A stretch of 64,000 nucleotides of DNA from Lachnospiraceae bacterium. Its GTDB lineage: Bacteria > Bacillota > Clostridia > Lachnospirales > Lachnospiraceae. The stretch lies in contig SVFT01000013.1 in the NCBI GenBank assembly GCA_015056735.1, forward strand, positions 1 to 64,000, in the 5' to 3' direction. A program made the position numbers and the translations under genes. The notes under the pieces are model-generated. The model was not told the origin of the DNA. It worked only from the letters and a program-made list of their open reading frames with translations, and searched no databases. Shown here piece by piece: positions 54,565 to 63,100 of the stretch (positions are counted from its first letter, which is position 1; every line of letters starts with the position of its first letter).

Positions 54565-55845
54565 ATGATCGACATCAAGTTTTTACGAGAGAATCCTGAC
54601 ATCGTAAAGGAAAACATCAAAAAGAAATTTCAGGATCGGAAACTCGGTCTTGTTGATGAAGTGATCGCTCTTGATGCAGAAAGTCGTAAGACGCAGCAGG
54701 AAGCAGATGATCTTCGTTCTAAAAGAAACAAGATCTCCAAAGAGATCGGCGCTTTAATGGCACAGGGCAAAAAAGATGAAGCGATGCAAAAAAAGGCAGA
54801 AGTAGAAGCCGGTGCCAAGAAACTTCTTGAACTGGAAGAAAAAGAAAAGGAATTAAATGAAAAGATCACAAAGATCATGATGACGATCCCGAACATCATC
54901 GATCCGAGTGTGCCGATCGGAAAGGATGATTCGGAAAACGTAGAAGTAACAAAATACGGTGAGCCGTTTGTTCCGGATTTTGAGATCCCGTATCATACCG
55001 AGATCATGGAACGTTTCAACGGGATCGATCTTGACAGTGCGAGAAAAGTAGCAGGCAACGGGTTTTATTATCTGATGGGTGATATTGCAAGACTTCACTC
55101 TGCAGTGATCGCTTATGCGCGTGATTTTATGATCGGTCGCGGTTTTACATACTGTGTTCCGCCGTTCATGATCAGAAGTAACGTTGTAACCGGCGTTATG
55201 AGCTTTGATGAGATGGATGCCATGATGTACAAGATCGAAGGCGAAGATCTGTATCTGATCGGAACAAGCGAACATTCCATGATCGGGAGATTTATTGATA
55301 CCATCATTCCGGAAGCAGAGCTTCCGAAGACTCTGACCAGTTATTCTCCTTGTTTCCGTAAGGAAAAAGGTGCACACGGTATCGAAGAAAGAGGTGTATA
55401 CCGTATTCACCAGTTTGAGAAACAGGAGATGATCGTTGTTTGCAAACCTGAAGAATCCATGGTATGGTTTGATAAGCTGTGGCAGAATACAGTCGATCTG
55501 TTCCGCTCTATGGATATTCCGGTCAGAACCCTCGAATGCTGTTCCGGTGACCTTGCGGATCTGAAGGTAAAATCTTTCGACGTAGAAGCATGGTCTCCCC
55601 GTCAGAAGAAATATTTTGAGGTCGGCAGCTGCTCTAACTTAGGCGATGCACAGGCCAGAAGATTAAAGATTCGTGTAAACGGTGAAGACGGCAAGAAGTA
55701 TTTTGCGCATACGTTGAATAATACCGTAGTTGCGCCACCCAGAATGCTGATCGCATTTTTGGAAAACAATCTGCAGGCAGACGGTTCCGTCAGGATCCCG
55801 AAGGTTTTGCAGCCTTATATGGGTGGTCAGACAGAGATTAAATAG
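54565..55845 (+). CDS. serS: seryl-tRNA synthetase
   Basis: Class II synthetase charging tRNA-Ser. It has an N-terminal long coiled-coil arm (residues about 30-105), motif 2 in SPCFRKEKGAHGIEERGVYRIHQFEKQE, and motif 3 near NTVVAPPRMLIAFLENN. At 426 residues it is full length. A GGAGG site precedes it. No T-box is present in the 14-base gap, so it is driven from the parAB-HD-GYP transcript or an internal promoter. Confidence 0.97.
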   Translation: MIDIKFLRENPDIVKENIKKKFQDRKLGLVDEVIALDAESRKTQQEADDLRSKRNKISKEIGALMAQGKKDEAMQKKAEVEAGAKKLLELEEKEKELNEKITKIMMTIPNIIDPSVPIGKDDSENVEVTKYGEPFVPDFEIPYHTEIMERFNGIDLDSARKVAGNGFYYLMGDIARLHSAVIAYARDFMIGRGFTYCVPPFMIRSNVVTGVMSFDEMDAMMYKIEGEDLYLIGTSEHSMIGRFIDTIIPEAELPKTLTSYSPCFRKEKGAHGIEERGVYRIHQFEKQEMIVVCKPEESMVWFDKLWQNTVDLFRSMDIPVRTLECCSGDLADLKVKSFDVEAWSPRQKKYFEVGSCSNLGDAQARRLKIRVNGEDGKKYFAHTLNNTVVAPPRMLIAFLENNLQADGSVRIPKVLQPYMGGQTEIK

Positions 55846-55856
55846 AGGTAGTTTTT

Positions 55857-56747
55857 GTGCTTCATAAATATCTACGCGCTGTCGGTTTCAGTAAGATCAC
55901 AACCAGAAAGCAGCTGGAAGAATTGATCACGGAATGTGTCAAAAACTCGGAAAAGCGTGAGTATATCACGATGGAAACGGAAGAGGACGGCATTTTCGTT
56001 GAGTGTACCAAAGAATTCGCTTCTGATATGGGTGTTATTGTGCGGGGTGAATTTGATGAGGAGAACAATTTTTCCTATGATTATTATTTTCCGTATCTGA
56101 AAGGAAGTGGGATCTCCTCCGAGGAGGATGTGACCATTGAACGTCATGCGGAAAAGGAATCTTACGCCGGCGTCTGCGATGACCTTCGTATCGGTGTTAC
56201 ACTGATATTTTATTTTCAAAACATTATTCCATATCTGAAGCTGAAACGGGAAGAGCGGCTGCCGATCAAAGGGACAACGCTCACCTTATCCGGTCTTTCA
56301 ACAAGCGGGAGCATTATGCTTCCCATCATTAAGAATGAGAAAGATAAGAAAAAGGTAAAAAAAGTGGCCCGTGACCGGAATCACCTGATCGCAGAAGCGC
56401 GAAAAGGAGATGAAGATGCGATCGAGAGCCTGACGTTGGAAGATATGGATACGTATACTACGATTTCCCGTAAGATTCAAAAGGAAGACGTTTTCAGTAT
56501 CGTAGATACATATTTTATGCCGTATGGTGTAGAATGTGACCAGTATTCCGTACTTGGTGAGATCACGGCATGCGAATTGGTTCGAAACAGGATGACAGGT
56601 GAAGAGATCCATCGTATGACAGTAAACTGTAATGAATTGATCTTTGATATTTGCATCAACAAAGAAGATCTGCTCGGCGAACCTGAAGTGGGACGTCGAT
56701 TTAAGGGAACACTTTGGATGCAGGGGTTTATTAATTTCCCCATTTAG
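55857..56747 (+). CDS. DUF3881 family protein
   Basis: A 296-residue soluble protein with a GTG start (LHKYLRAVGFSK) after AGAGGTAG. I recognise it as DUF3881, a family I know mainly from Lachnospiraceae and relatives. It has a beta-rich N-terminal half with EREERLPIKG-like turn regions and a charged helix about residues 160-195. No catalytic motif is evident and the function is unknown. It ends the serS transcript at a hairpin. Confidence 0.75.
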   Translation: MLHKYLRAVGFSKITTRKQLEELITECVKNSEKREYITMETEEDGIFVECTKEFASDMGVIVRGEFDEENNFSYDYYFPYLKGSGISSEEDVTIERHAEKESYAGVCDDLRIGVTLIFYFQNIIPYLKLKREERLPIKGTTLTLSGLSTSGSIMLPIIKNEKDKKKVKKVARDRNHLIAEARKGDEDAIESLTLEDMDTYTTISRKIQKEDVFSIVDTYFMPYGVECDQYSVLGEITACELVRNRMTGEEIHRMTVNCNELIFDICINKEDLLGEPEVGRRFKGTLWMQGFINFPI

Positions 56748-56753
56748 TGGTAT

Positions 56754-56790
56754 AATGTCCGAGTAGTCTCGTGACATCGGACATTTTATT
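56754..56790 (+). terminator. intrinsic terminator after the DUF3881 gene
   Basis: AATGTCCGA pairs with TCGGACATT across a 14-base loop and is followed by TTTATTT. A TATAAT (56751-56756) overlaps its 5' edge and might belong to a tRNA promoter, but no good -35 is visible. Confidence 0.7.
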
Positions 56791-56791
56791 T

Positions 56792-56863
56792 GTTCTCGTA
56801 GTTTAACGGATAAAACAAGCGCCTCCTAAGCGCTAGCTATGGGTTCGATTCCCGTCGGGAACG
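56792..56863 (+). tRNA. tRNA-Arg (anticodon CCU)
   Basis: Acceptor GTTCTCG pairs with CGGGAAC (one G-T pair), discriminator G, anticodon stem AGCGC/GCGCT around CTCCTAA (CCT), T loop TTCGATT. CCA is not encoded. Confidence 0.95.
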
Positions 56864-56865
56864 TT

Positions 56866-56904
56866 AAAAAACAGGAAAGCAATAACTGCTTTCCTGTTTT
56901 TTTT
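56866..56904 (+). terminator. bidirectional intrinsic terminator after tRNA-Arg
   Basis: AAAAACAGGAAAGCA pairs with TGCTTTCCTGTTTTT, with a T tract on each strand. It serves the tRNA (plus) and the chemoreceptor gene (minus). Confidence 0.92.
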
Positions 56905-56934
56905 AAGAAAATCTTACCACAGAATCTGTCAGAA

Positions 56935-58695
56935 TCAGGTTCTGAAATAACTGATCGTATCAGCCAGGTCTGCCGCAATTGTGTTCAGTTTATTTGCCGA
57001 ACCACTGATTGAACTAAAGGTATCGTTCAGTTCACTCATAGAGGCATTCGTCTGCTGCGTGGAAGCAGCATTTTCTTCAGAAATAGCAGACAGATCGGAA
57101 ATGATCTCCATTAGAGCATTCTTGGCATTTGTAAGGGAAGAAACTCTTCCTGCAATATTTCCGGATGTAGTCTTCACGTTGCCGACATTTGCTGACATCT
57201 GCTGCATGTCTTCTTTTGTCGAATCAAGCTGCGTCGATTGCTGTGAGAAACTGTCATTCAGTCGCTCAAGCACCTCTACGGAGGATGCGGAATCTTCCAG
57301 AAGCTTATCAACAATGCTCTTGATCTCATCCGCACTTGCTCTCGACTGGTCGGCAAGCTGTCTGATCTCATCCGCAACGACTGCGAATCCCTTTCCGGCT
57401 TCGCCTGCACGAGCAGCCTCAATGGAGGCATTCAGGGAGAGCAGGTTGGTCTGGCTGGCAATATCGGTAATTGCCTGCGTGAAGTTAGAGATCGATTGAG
57501 CGGATTCATTCGTAGAGTTGATGGTCTTACCGATCTCACTGACAGATGCGGTTACGGCATCGCTTTGCTTGATCAGAGCATTCAGTGCACCCATTGCTTT
57601 TTCGCAGGATGAAGTCATGTCGAGAGCAAAGGTATCCATTTCATTGACACCTGTCGCAATATCCTCAATGTTGTCACCGATATTACCTGTATTACTTGCG
57701 GATTGTTCAACACTTTCTGCCTGAGATACTGCACCTTTGGAGATTTCGGAAACAGCTGTTGTAACCTGATTGGACGCTTCCGAAGCCTGTGAAGCGGAGG
57801 AGGCGAGACTTGCACCCGCCTGAGCGAGCTCTTCAGCCATATCCTTTGTTTTCTCAATAATATCCTTCAGACGGAGGGATAAAGATTTCGTACTGCGTTG
57901 GATCTGACCGATCTCATCTTTTGCAATTGCCTTGTCATCAGGGAATTGCAGTGAAAGATCACCGTCCGCAAGGCTGTCAAGGCTATTCTTTGCAAGTCGG
58001 ACTCCTCTGGTGATGCTGACGATCAGGTATACGGCGAAGGCAAGCATCAGAACAATGATCACAGCGAAGACTACAACGGATACAATGATCAGGGAGGTGA
58101 TCCGTGCAGAGATGTTCTTTTGCTCTTCTTTAGCCCAAACTTCCGTGATCTCTTCCATGTCATCAAGAAGATCACGAGATTCGTCAAAAGCGGAGTTGAA
58201 AGCACTCCAATCGCCGGTATTGTTGTCTACATCATATATAGAACCCCAGGAGGACAGATAGCCGTTGAATTTGTCGGCAGCGTCCTTGAATGTCATACCG
58301 TCAGATGCTTTGATGGAAGAGTAAAGAGTTGAATTTTTGCTTGCAATAGGGATCACTTCAGCGAGACGATCCCCAACCTGTTTTGCATTGCTGTGATAAT
58401 CATCCAGATAGCCCGGACCCATTTCAGCCTGTAATTCGGGCGGCATGGAAGTGAAGCCGTTAGAGATGTCATAATATACGGTCGCGCCAACCAGTGCCTG
58501 ATAATAATCTCTGTCAGCATTTACAAGAGCGTTATTAACACTATAGAGCGTATCGTAATATACATCTGTCATTTGCTTTTGCGTACTGTTGATCTCGATG
58601 CTTGCAAAAATAACTGCGGCAACGATACATACAATAAGGGGAATGGTAAGCATAAGTAGTTTGATTCTGAGATTAAGATTGTTGATTACCTTCAT
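56935..58695 (-). CDS. methyl-accepting chemotaxis protein
   Basis: A 586-residue transmembrane chemoreceptor: one membrane segment at about 11-31, an extracytoplasmic helical sensor of about 170 residues (4HB_MCP-like), a second segment near 203-228, a HAMP linker, and the signalling domain with tip sequence [20 protein letters not shown] and [16 protein letters not shown]. The ligand is unknown. The C-terminus lacks a CheR-binding pentapeptide. Its presence with flagellin at 63 kb supports a motile cell. Confidence 0.95.
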   Translation of the reverse strand: MKVINNLNLRIKLLMLTIPLIVCIVAAVIFASIEINSTQKQMTDVYYDTLYSVNNALVNADRDYYQALVGATVYYDISNGFTSMPPELQAEMGPGYLDDYHSNAKQVGDRLAEVIPIASKNSTLYSSIKASDGMTFKDAADKFNGYLSSWGSIYDVDNNTGDWSAFNSAFDESRDLLDDMEEITEVWAKEEQKNISARITSLIIVSVVVFAVIIVLMLAFAVYLIVSITRGVRLAKNSLDSLADGDLSLQFPDDKAIAKDEIGQIQRSTKSLSLRLKDIIEKTKDMAEELAQAGASLASSASQASEASNQVTTAVSEISKGAVSQAESVEQSASNTGNIGDNIEDIATGVNEMDTFALDMTSSCEKAMGALNALIKQSDAVTASVSEIGKTINSTNESAQSISNFTQAITDIASQTNLLSLNASIEAARAGEAGKGFAVVADEIRQLADQSRASADEIKSIVDKLLEDSASSVEVLERLNDSFSQQSTQLDSTKEDMQQMSANVGNVKTTSGNIAGRVSSLTNAKNALMEIISDLSAISEENAASTQQTNASMSELNDTFSSISGSANKLNTIAADLADTISYFRT

Positions 58696-58875
58696 ATGAT
58701 CTCTCCTTTCAGTTGAATAATGAGTACCGTCCAGTTTATTTTTTGAAGTGCTACAAATGAATGATAGATATGAAGATGATTTCTTCTAATTATACAAAAA
58801 ATAATAGATTATATAAACAATAATTTATAAAAAAACAATAAAAATCGAAAAAGACAAAATCCGATAGGAGAATAG

Positions 58876-58912
58876 CAAAAACTGATCATACATTTTGGGT
58901 ATGAGCAGTTTA
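58876..58912 (-). terminator. intrinsic terminator of the flavoprotein gene
   Basis: On the minus strand AAACTGCTCATAC pairs with GTATGATCAGTTT (one mismatch) and runs into TTTTTG. The rest of 58696-58959 is AT-rich and shows no gene. Confidence 0.7.
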
Positions 58913-58959
58913 TTAAAAGCTATGCATTCGAAAAAAGGTGATCAAAAAACGAATTATGC

Positions 58960-59496
58960 CTATAAACCTCTACCGAGCTCATATGCATTAGCTTCGTAGT
59001 CCGTACCTTTCAGATCATTAGGCGTTTCACAGCCGTAAGCGTTGAGAATCCCAACATTATCCCACTCGAGCCATTTTACGATCGATCTGTAGGTTTCATT
59101 TGTCGGTGCAATGGTAGCTTCGCTGTTATCGGACATCGCAGTGATGAGCATTGCCTTCTGGCCCTTACGGATCATCTGTTCGATCGCATAGAAGCGGTCG
59201 ATCACGGTTTTCAGCTGCCCATTCATTCCGAAATAGTAGATCGGTGTGGCAAAGACAACACAGTCCGCTTCAGCAAGGCCCTTTGCGATCCTGGTCATGT
59301 CATCCTGAAAGACGCAGACAGAGTTATCGTTACGATGGCAGGCATCACAGGCAGTACAGGAATGAATGTCCATAAATGCAATATCAAATCGTTCAATGGA
59401 ATGACCGGCTGCCTTGGCACCATCGGAAAAACGGTCAATAAGTCTCGAGGTTGTCCCGCTTTTGTGAGGACTACCGGAAAGAATTGCAATTTTCAT
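58960..59496 (-). CDS. NADPH-dependent FMN reductase / iron-sulfur flavoprotein-like
   Basis: A 178-residue flavodoxin-fold protein. The FMN phosphate loop is SGSPHKSGTTSRL near 7-19; FATPIYYFGMNGQLKTVIDR is the usual second FMN contact. Cysteines at 47, 50, 53 and 61 form C-x2-C-x2-C-x7-C, the compact motif that binds a 4Fe-4S cluster in archaeal iron-sulfur flavoprotein. Electron transfer or quinone/nitro-compound reduction is plausible. It stands alone between the chemoreceptor and the 104-residue unknown gene. Confidence 0.82.
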   Translation of the reverse strand: MKIAILSGSPHKSGTTSRLIDRFSDGAKAAGHSIERFDIAFMDIHSCTACDACHRNDNSVCVFQDDMTRIAKGLAEADCVVFATPIYYFGMNGQLKTVIDRFYAIEQMIRKGQKAMLITAMSDNSEATIAPTNETYRSIVKWLEWDNVGILNAYGCETPNDLKGTDYEANAYELGRGL

Positions 59497-59614
59497 ACGA
59501 ACACCTCCATTTCTACTATAACTATATCCTTTTGCGACGATTTTCTCAACAAAAAGAGCATACTTTGAGCGATGTCAGTCATGCATTTACAAAAAAACAA
59601 ACCATAGGACTTAT

Positions 59615-59674
59615 GTACTAGAAACAGAACAAAATAAGGGTTGCAAAATGGTTAGCCAGGCAATATTCTAGTAC
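59615..59674 (+). promoter_or_regulatory. promoter with 9-bp inverted repeat upstream of the 104-residue gene
   Basis: TTGCAA (59641-59646), a 17-base spacer and TATTCT (59664-59669) make a plausible promoter. GTACTAGAA (59615-59623) and its exact inverse TTCTAGTAC (59666-59674) flank it, the second arm overlapping the -10. It could be an operator or a looping site. Confidence 0.55.
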
Positions 59675-59743
59675 AAGTGACTCTGAACAAATGAGTATTG
59701 TTTTTGATGTAATTTTGATGTGTGTGATGTGTGAGGAGGAAAA

Positions 59744-60058
59744 ATGGATAAAGAGAGTTTGATCATGTCATTGAACAGTGCGTTCAAGAATGACAACACA
59801 GGATTACCGGATGCTGTTATGACGGATTCGAAGTACGATGATGCGACAAATACCCTGTACTGTCATAAGGTAGTGGAAGAGCGAGACAAGATGCAGGACG
59901 CTCTGCGTTATTTTTCAAACAGCTATAACAGCCTGCTCGCATCCGTTCAACGCGGTGGCAGTGATGTAGCGAACGATATGCTTCGCGCGGAGTATTGTAA
60001 GATCGCAAAAGATACGATTCAGTTTGTGATCAATTCCCAAAAAAAGAAATTAGCATAA
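59744..60058 (+). CDS. small conserved protein of unknown function, paralogue of the gene at 15012-15323
   Basis: A 104-residue soluble, helix-rich protein that I do not recognise. It has an ideal GAGGAGG ribosome site. It aligns without large gaps to the 103-residue product at 15012-15323: SLIMSLNSAFK, TLYC at 37-40, RYF at 55-57 and EYCKIA at 83-88. Both conserved cysteines (40 and 85) are shared with the other copy (44 and 85). Neighbouring genes concern motility on the right and redox on the left, but this does not establish a role. Confidence 0.75.
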   Translation: MDKESLIMSLNSAFKNDNTGLPDAVMTDSKYDDATNTLYCHKVVEERDKMQDALRYFSNSYNSLLASVQRGGSDVANDMLRAEYCKIAKDTIQFVINSQKKKLA

Positions 60059-60082
60059 TAACGGAATTCTTGGTAGATAGGA

Positions 60083-60116
60083 GCGTATCCGACAAAAGTC
60101 GGGTGCGCTTTTTTTC
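60083..60116 (+). terminator. intrinsic terminator of the 104-residue gene
   Basis: GCGTATCCGAC pairs with GTCGGGTGCGC (with wobble pairs) around AAAA and runs into eight T. A weak flagellar-type element (GCCGAAAT at 60146-60153) follows before the next gene. Confidence 0.88.
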
Positions 60117-60201
60117 TGTGCGGCATTCAGAATAGGAAGAAAATAGCCGAAATAAGGAATGAACGTAATATACATATGTGTAACTGTACGGAGAAGACAG
60201 C

Positions 60202-63099
60202 ATGAGGATCACATTTAACGAATCATATACCAATCAGATCGATCAGAATACAAAGGCCGCGGCGAAGGAAGGATCCTTGAAAAAAGTCGGCGGCCAAAAT
60301 GCATTTACGGTAGAACATGCTGACAGAAAGCGCGAGGGACTCACCTATACCCAGCAGGGAATGAGCAAAGAGGATGTGCAGAAATCCCTGGCAGGTAAAA
60401 ACGTGCAGCAGACCAAGAATTATATGGCGGTCATGTCCGGATGTTTGTCGGATGCGGATTTTGCCGAATTACAGGAAAAAGGATTCAGACCCGGGGAGAT
60501 GCCGGTTGATGTAGCTGTTACGGTTGTTGATGAGATCAAGGCGAAAATGATCGAAGCGGGCGAAAACATCCCGGGATATACCGATACGATCGATAGAGAG
60601 ACTCTTACAAAGATCACCGGATCCGAGAATCTTGCAAATGAAATGATCAGATCTGCACAAGAAAGCGGCGTAGTGCTTACGGCGCCTGTCGCAGAAGAGG
60701 CAACGGCTGCAGTCAGAATGGCTGAGCAGATCGAGCCGCTGACAGATGCCGCAAAAGACATGATCGTGGAAAAAGGGCAGCAGCCCTCGATCGAGAATCT
60801 TTATTTCGCACAGCATAGCAGTATTTCTGCAGGAACAAGGCCATCTGCACAGATCGACCCGGCTGATATGAAGACCCAGATCGATGAGATCCTTGACAGG
60901 AGCGGTATCCTCATTGATGCAGAAGCAGTCAAGGCAGCGGAAGATCTCGTTTATAAAGAGATCCCTTTAACGGAAGAGACGATACAGACGAAACTTGCAC
61001 TTGATACGATCGAACTTCCGATGGATGAACAGGCGATCACGAAAAGCGTTATGATCGCGATCGCTGACGGGAAAAATGCCAAAGAAGCGATCCTTGGAAA
61101 TACGGAAACAGCATGGCAGCAGGCGGCAGATGTCTATGCCGCTGTTCAGGAACTGACACCGGAGGCGGCAGATCTTGCGGCTATGGAGCATGCAACGCTT
61201 TCTGTAGCCAGAATGAGCGAGGCGCAGCAAGCGATCGATCGCGGAGAAAAGGCGCCGAGCCGGGAAAACATCCATGCAAGACGTGTACTGGAAGAAGTCA
61301 GATTGCAGATGACGATCCGGGCGAATCACGTTCTATTAAAGAGCGGATATAAGATCGAAACAGCAGAGATGGAGGCTTTGGTCGATCTTCTGATCGAAGC
61401 GGACAGAGAGCAAAGCGCTGTTTTATATAATACGCAGGATGAAGCAATTCTGTCTGAGCGAAAACAGCAGTATACGCAGGCGACTGAGATCATTCGGTTC
61501 ATTCCGCATATGCCGATCGAAACAGTAAAAGATCTGGCGGATGCATCCGGCGAAATGACGCTTCCCGCTATCCGGGAAGAAGGAGAAAACAGGCTCCACG
61601 CACGCAGAGAAGCGAATGCACAATATGAGACATTTATGACTGCGCCGCGCGCTGATCTTGGCGATTCGATCAAAACAGCATTTCGTAATGCAGAAGATCT
61701 TCTTACAGAGATGGGGCTGGAACCGACAGAGGACAATTGCCGTGCTGTCCGGATCCTTGGCTATAATCGCATGGAGATCTCAGAGGATTCGATCGCCGTC
61801 GTTACGGAAGCGGATACACTGCTTCGCAGTACGATCGCAAAAATGACGCCTGCCGCGACGCTTCAGCTGATTCGTGAAGGAAAGAATCCGCTTGAAATGA
61901 CAGTCGCGCAGCTCCACAATGAACTTTCGGATCGAGAGGACGATCGAGAGAAAGACGCAGAAAAGTACAGCAAGTTTTTATATAAGCTTGAGCACAAGGG
62001 AGAGATCACACCGGAGGAAAAGGAGAGCTATATCGGTATTTACAGACTGCTTCGGCAGATTGAAAAATCAGACGGGGCAGTGATCGGAAGCCTTGTGAAC
62101 CAGGGTGCGGAACTGACTGTTGATCACCTTTTGTCCGCGCTTCGTTCAAGAAAGGCGCGTGGGATCGATTGGCGTGTCGATGATCAAAACGGAGGGATCA
62201 AAGAGATCACATACCGCGGTACATCGATCGACAGTCAGATCAAGACTGCTTTTGATGCACAGCATTTTCAGGCGGCAGCAGAAGAATACGAAAGACTTCG
62301 CTCTTTTGACGAATTCGAAAAAGAGCGCGTTGCATCCTACCGCGAATATAACAGCGATGCGACAGTTGAAAAGATCCTGGAAGAGATGGAAATGCCTGTG
62401 ACTGCGGAAAATATTCTGGCTGCATCAGAATATCTGTCGGATGGCGGTGTTCTCGGAAGAAGGATCAGGCGTTTTACCGGAAGTGATGAGTTAAAAGACA
62501 ACCTGCAAGTACTTGAAGAGTCGATGATCGGCGAAGAGGAAGCGCTTGAGGCATATAGGGATTTTGCCAAAAAGGAGACGAAAGCGCTTGAAAAGGTAAT
62601 GGATACAGATCATACTCTTACGTCCGATGATATCAGGCAGCTTGCCTATTGTTACAAACAGCTTGGCTTTGCGGTAAAAAGAGCAGAAAGCCGAGAGTAT
62701 GATATTCCGATTATGACGGAAAACAGTTGCGTTGCTCTTCATTTAACAGTAAAACATTCCGATATAAATAACGGAAGGGTCGATGGCTTCATGGAAACAG
62801 AGTCGCTCGGAAAATGTTCCTTCAAGTTGCTGGTAGGAGAAGACGGGGTGACCGGACTTCTGATCGCATCGAAGGAAGAAGCCGGCGATCGGCTGGAGGC
62901 GATCGGCGAATCCATTACAACAAAACTCAGTCAGTTGAATCTCGCGGTCAAGGAGATGCGAACGGGAATCAATACAGAACTGACCATAAGACGAACAGAT
63001 ACGACAAGCACGGATGCCGCGTCGGTCTCGACGGTACAATTATACAAAGCAGCAAAAGCTCTGGTCACAGCGATCAGAGAAAACGCGGAAAGGGACTGA
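60202..63099 (+). CDS. DUF6240-like helical-repeat protein with FliK-like C-terminus
   Basis: A 965-residue, mainly helical protein without signal peptide. It consists of repeated units of about 100 residues that share short patterns such as MPVTAENILAASEYL and LGLEPTEDNCRAVRIL, typical of the protein family I know as DUF6240, seen next to flagellin genes in Lachnospiraceae. The last 130 residues (VALHLTVKHSDINNGRVDGF...LSQLNLAVKEMRTGI) have the layout of the FliK C-terminal domain. This suggests a flagellar or export-related role, inferred and not shown. It ends one base before the flagellin ATG. Confidence 0.72.
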   Translation: MRITFNESYTNQIDQNTKAAAKEGSLKKVGGQNAFTVEHADRKREGLTYTQQGMSKEDVQKSLAGKNVQQTKNYMAVMSGCLSDADFAELQEKGFRPGEMPVDVAVTVVDEIKAKMIEAGENIPGYTDTIDRETLTKITGSENLANEMIRSAQESGVVLTAPVAEEATAAVRMAEQIEPLTDAAKDMIVEKGQQPSIENLYFAQHSSISAGTRPSAQIDPADMKTQIDEILDRSGILIDAEAVKAAEDLVYKEIPLTEETIQTKLALDTIELPMDEQAITKSVMIAIADGKNAKEAILGNTETAWQQAADVYAAVQELTPEAADLAAMEHATLSVARMSEAQQAIDRGEKAPSRENIHARRVLEEVRLQMTIRANHVLLKSGYKIETAEMEALVDLLIEADREQSAVLYNTQDEAILSERKQQYTQATEIIRFIPHMPIETVKDLADASGEMTLPAIREEGENRLHARREANAQYETFMTAPRADLGDSIKTAFRNAEDLLTEMGLEPTEDNCRAVRILGYNRMEISEDSIAVVTEADTLLRSTIAKMTPAATLQLIREGKNPLEMTVAQLHNELSDREDDREKDAEKYSKFLYKLEHKGEITPEEKESYIGIYRLLRQIEKSDGAVIGSLVNQGAELTVDHLLSALRSRKARGIDWRVDDQNGGIKEITYRGTSIDSQIKTAFDAQHFQAAAEEYERLRSFDEFEKERVASYREYNSDATVEKILEEMEMPVTAENILAASEYLSDGGVLGRRIRRFTGSDELKDNLQVLEESMIGEEEALEAYRDFAKKETKALEKVMDTDHTLTSDDIRQLAYCYKQLGFAVKRAESREYDIPIMTENSCVALHLTVKHSDINNGRVDGFMETESLGKCSFKLLVGEDGVTGLLIASKEEAGDRLEAIGESITTKLSQLNLAVKEMRTGINTELTIRRTDTTSTDAASVSTVQLYKAAKALVTAIRENAERD

Positions 63100-63100
63100 C

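Noticed and set aside
58844-58868. TAAA...CCGATAG resembling a flagellar sigma-28 promoter on the plus strand
   Set aside because: There is no plus-strand gene downstream until 59744, and the region also holds a minus-strand terminator.
60126-60153. TTCA and GCCGAAAT ahead of the DUF6240-like gene as sigma-28 promoter
   Set aside because: The -35 part matches poorly. Kept only as a mention, not a feature.
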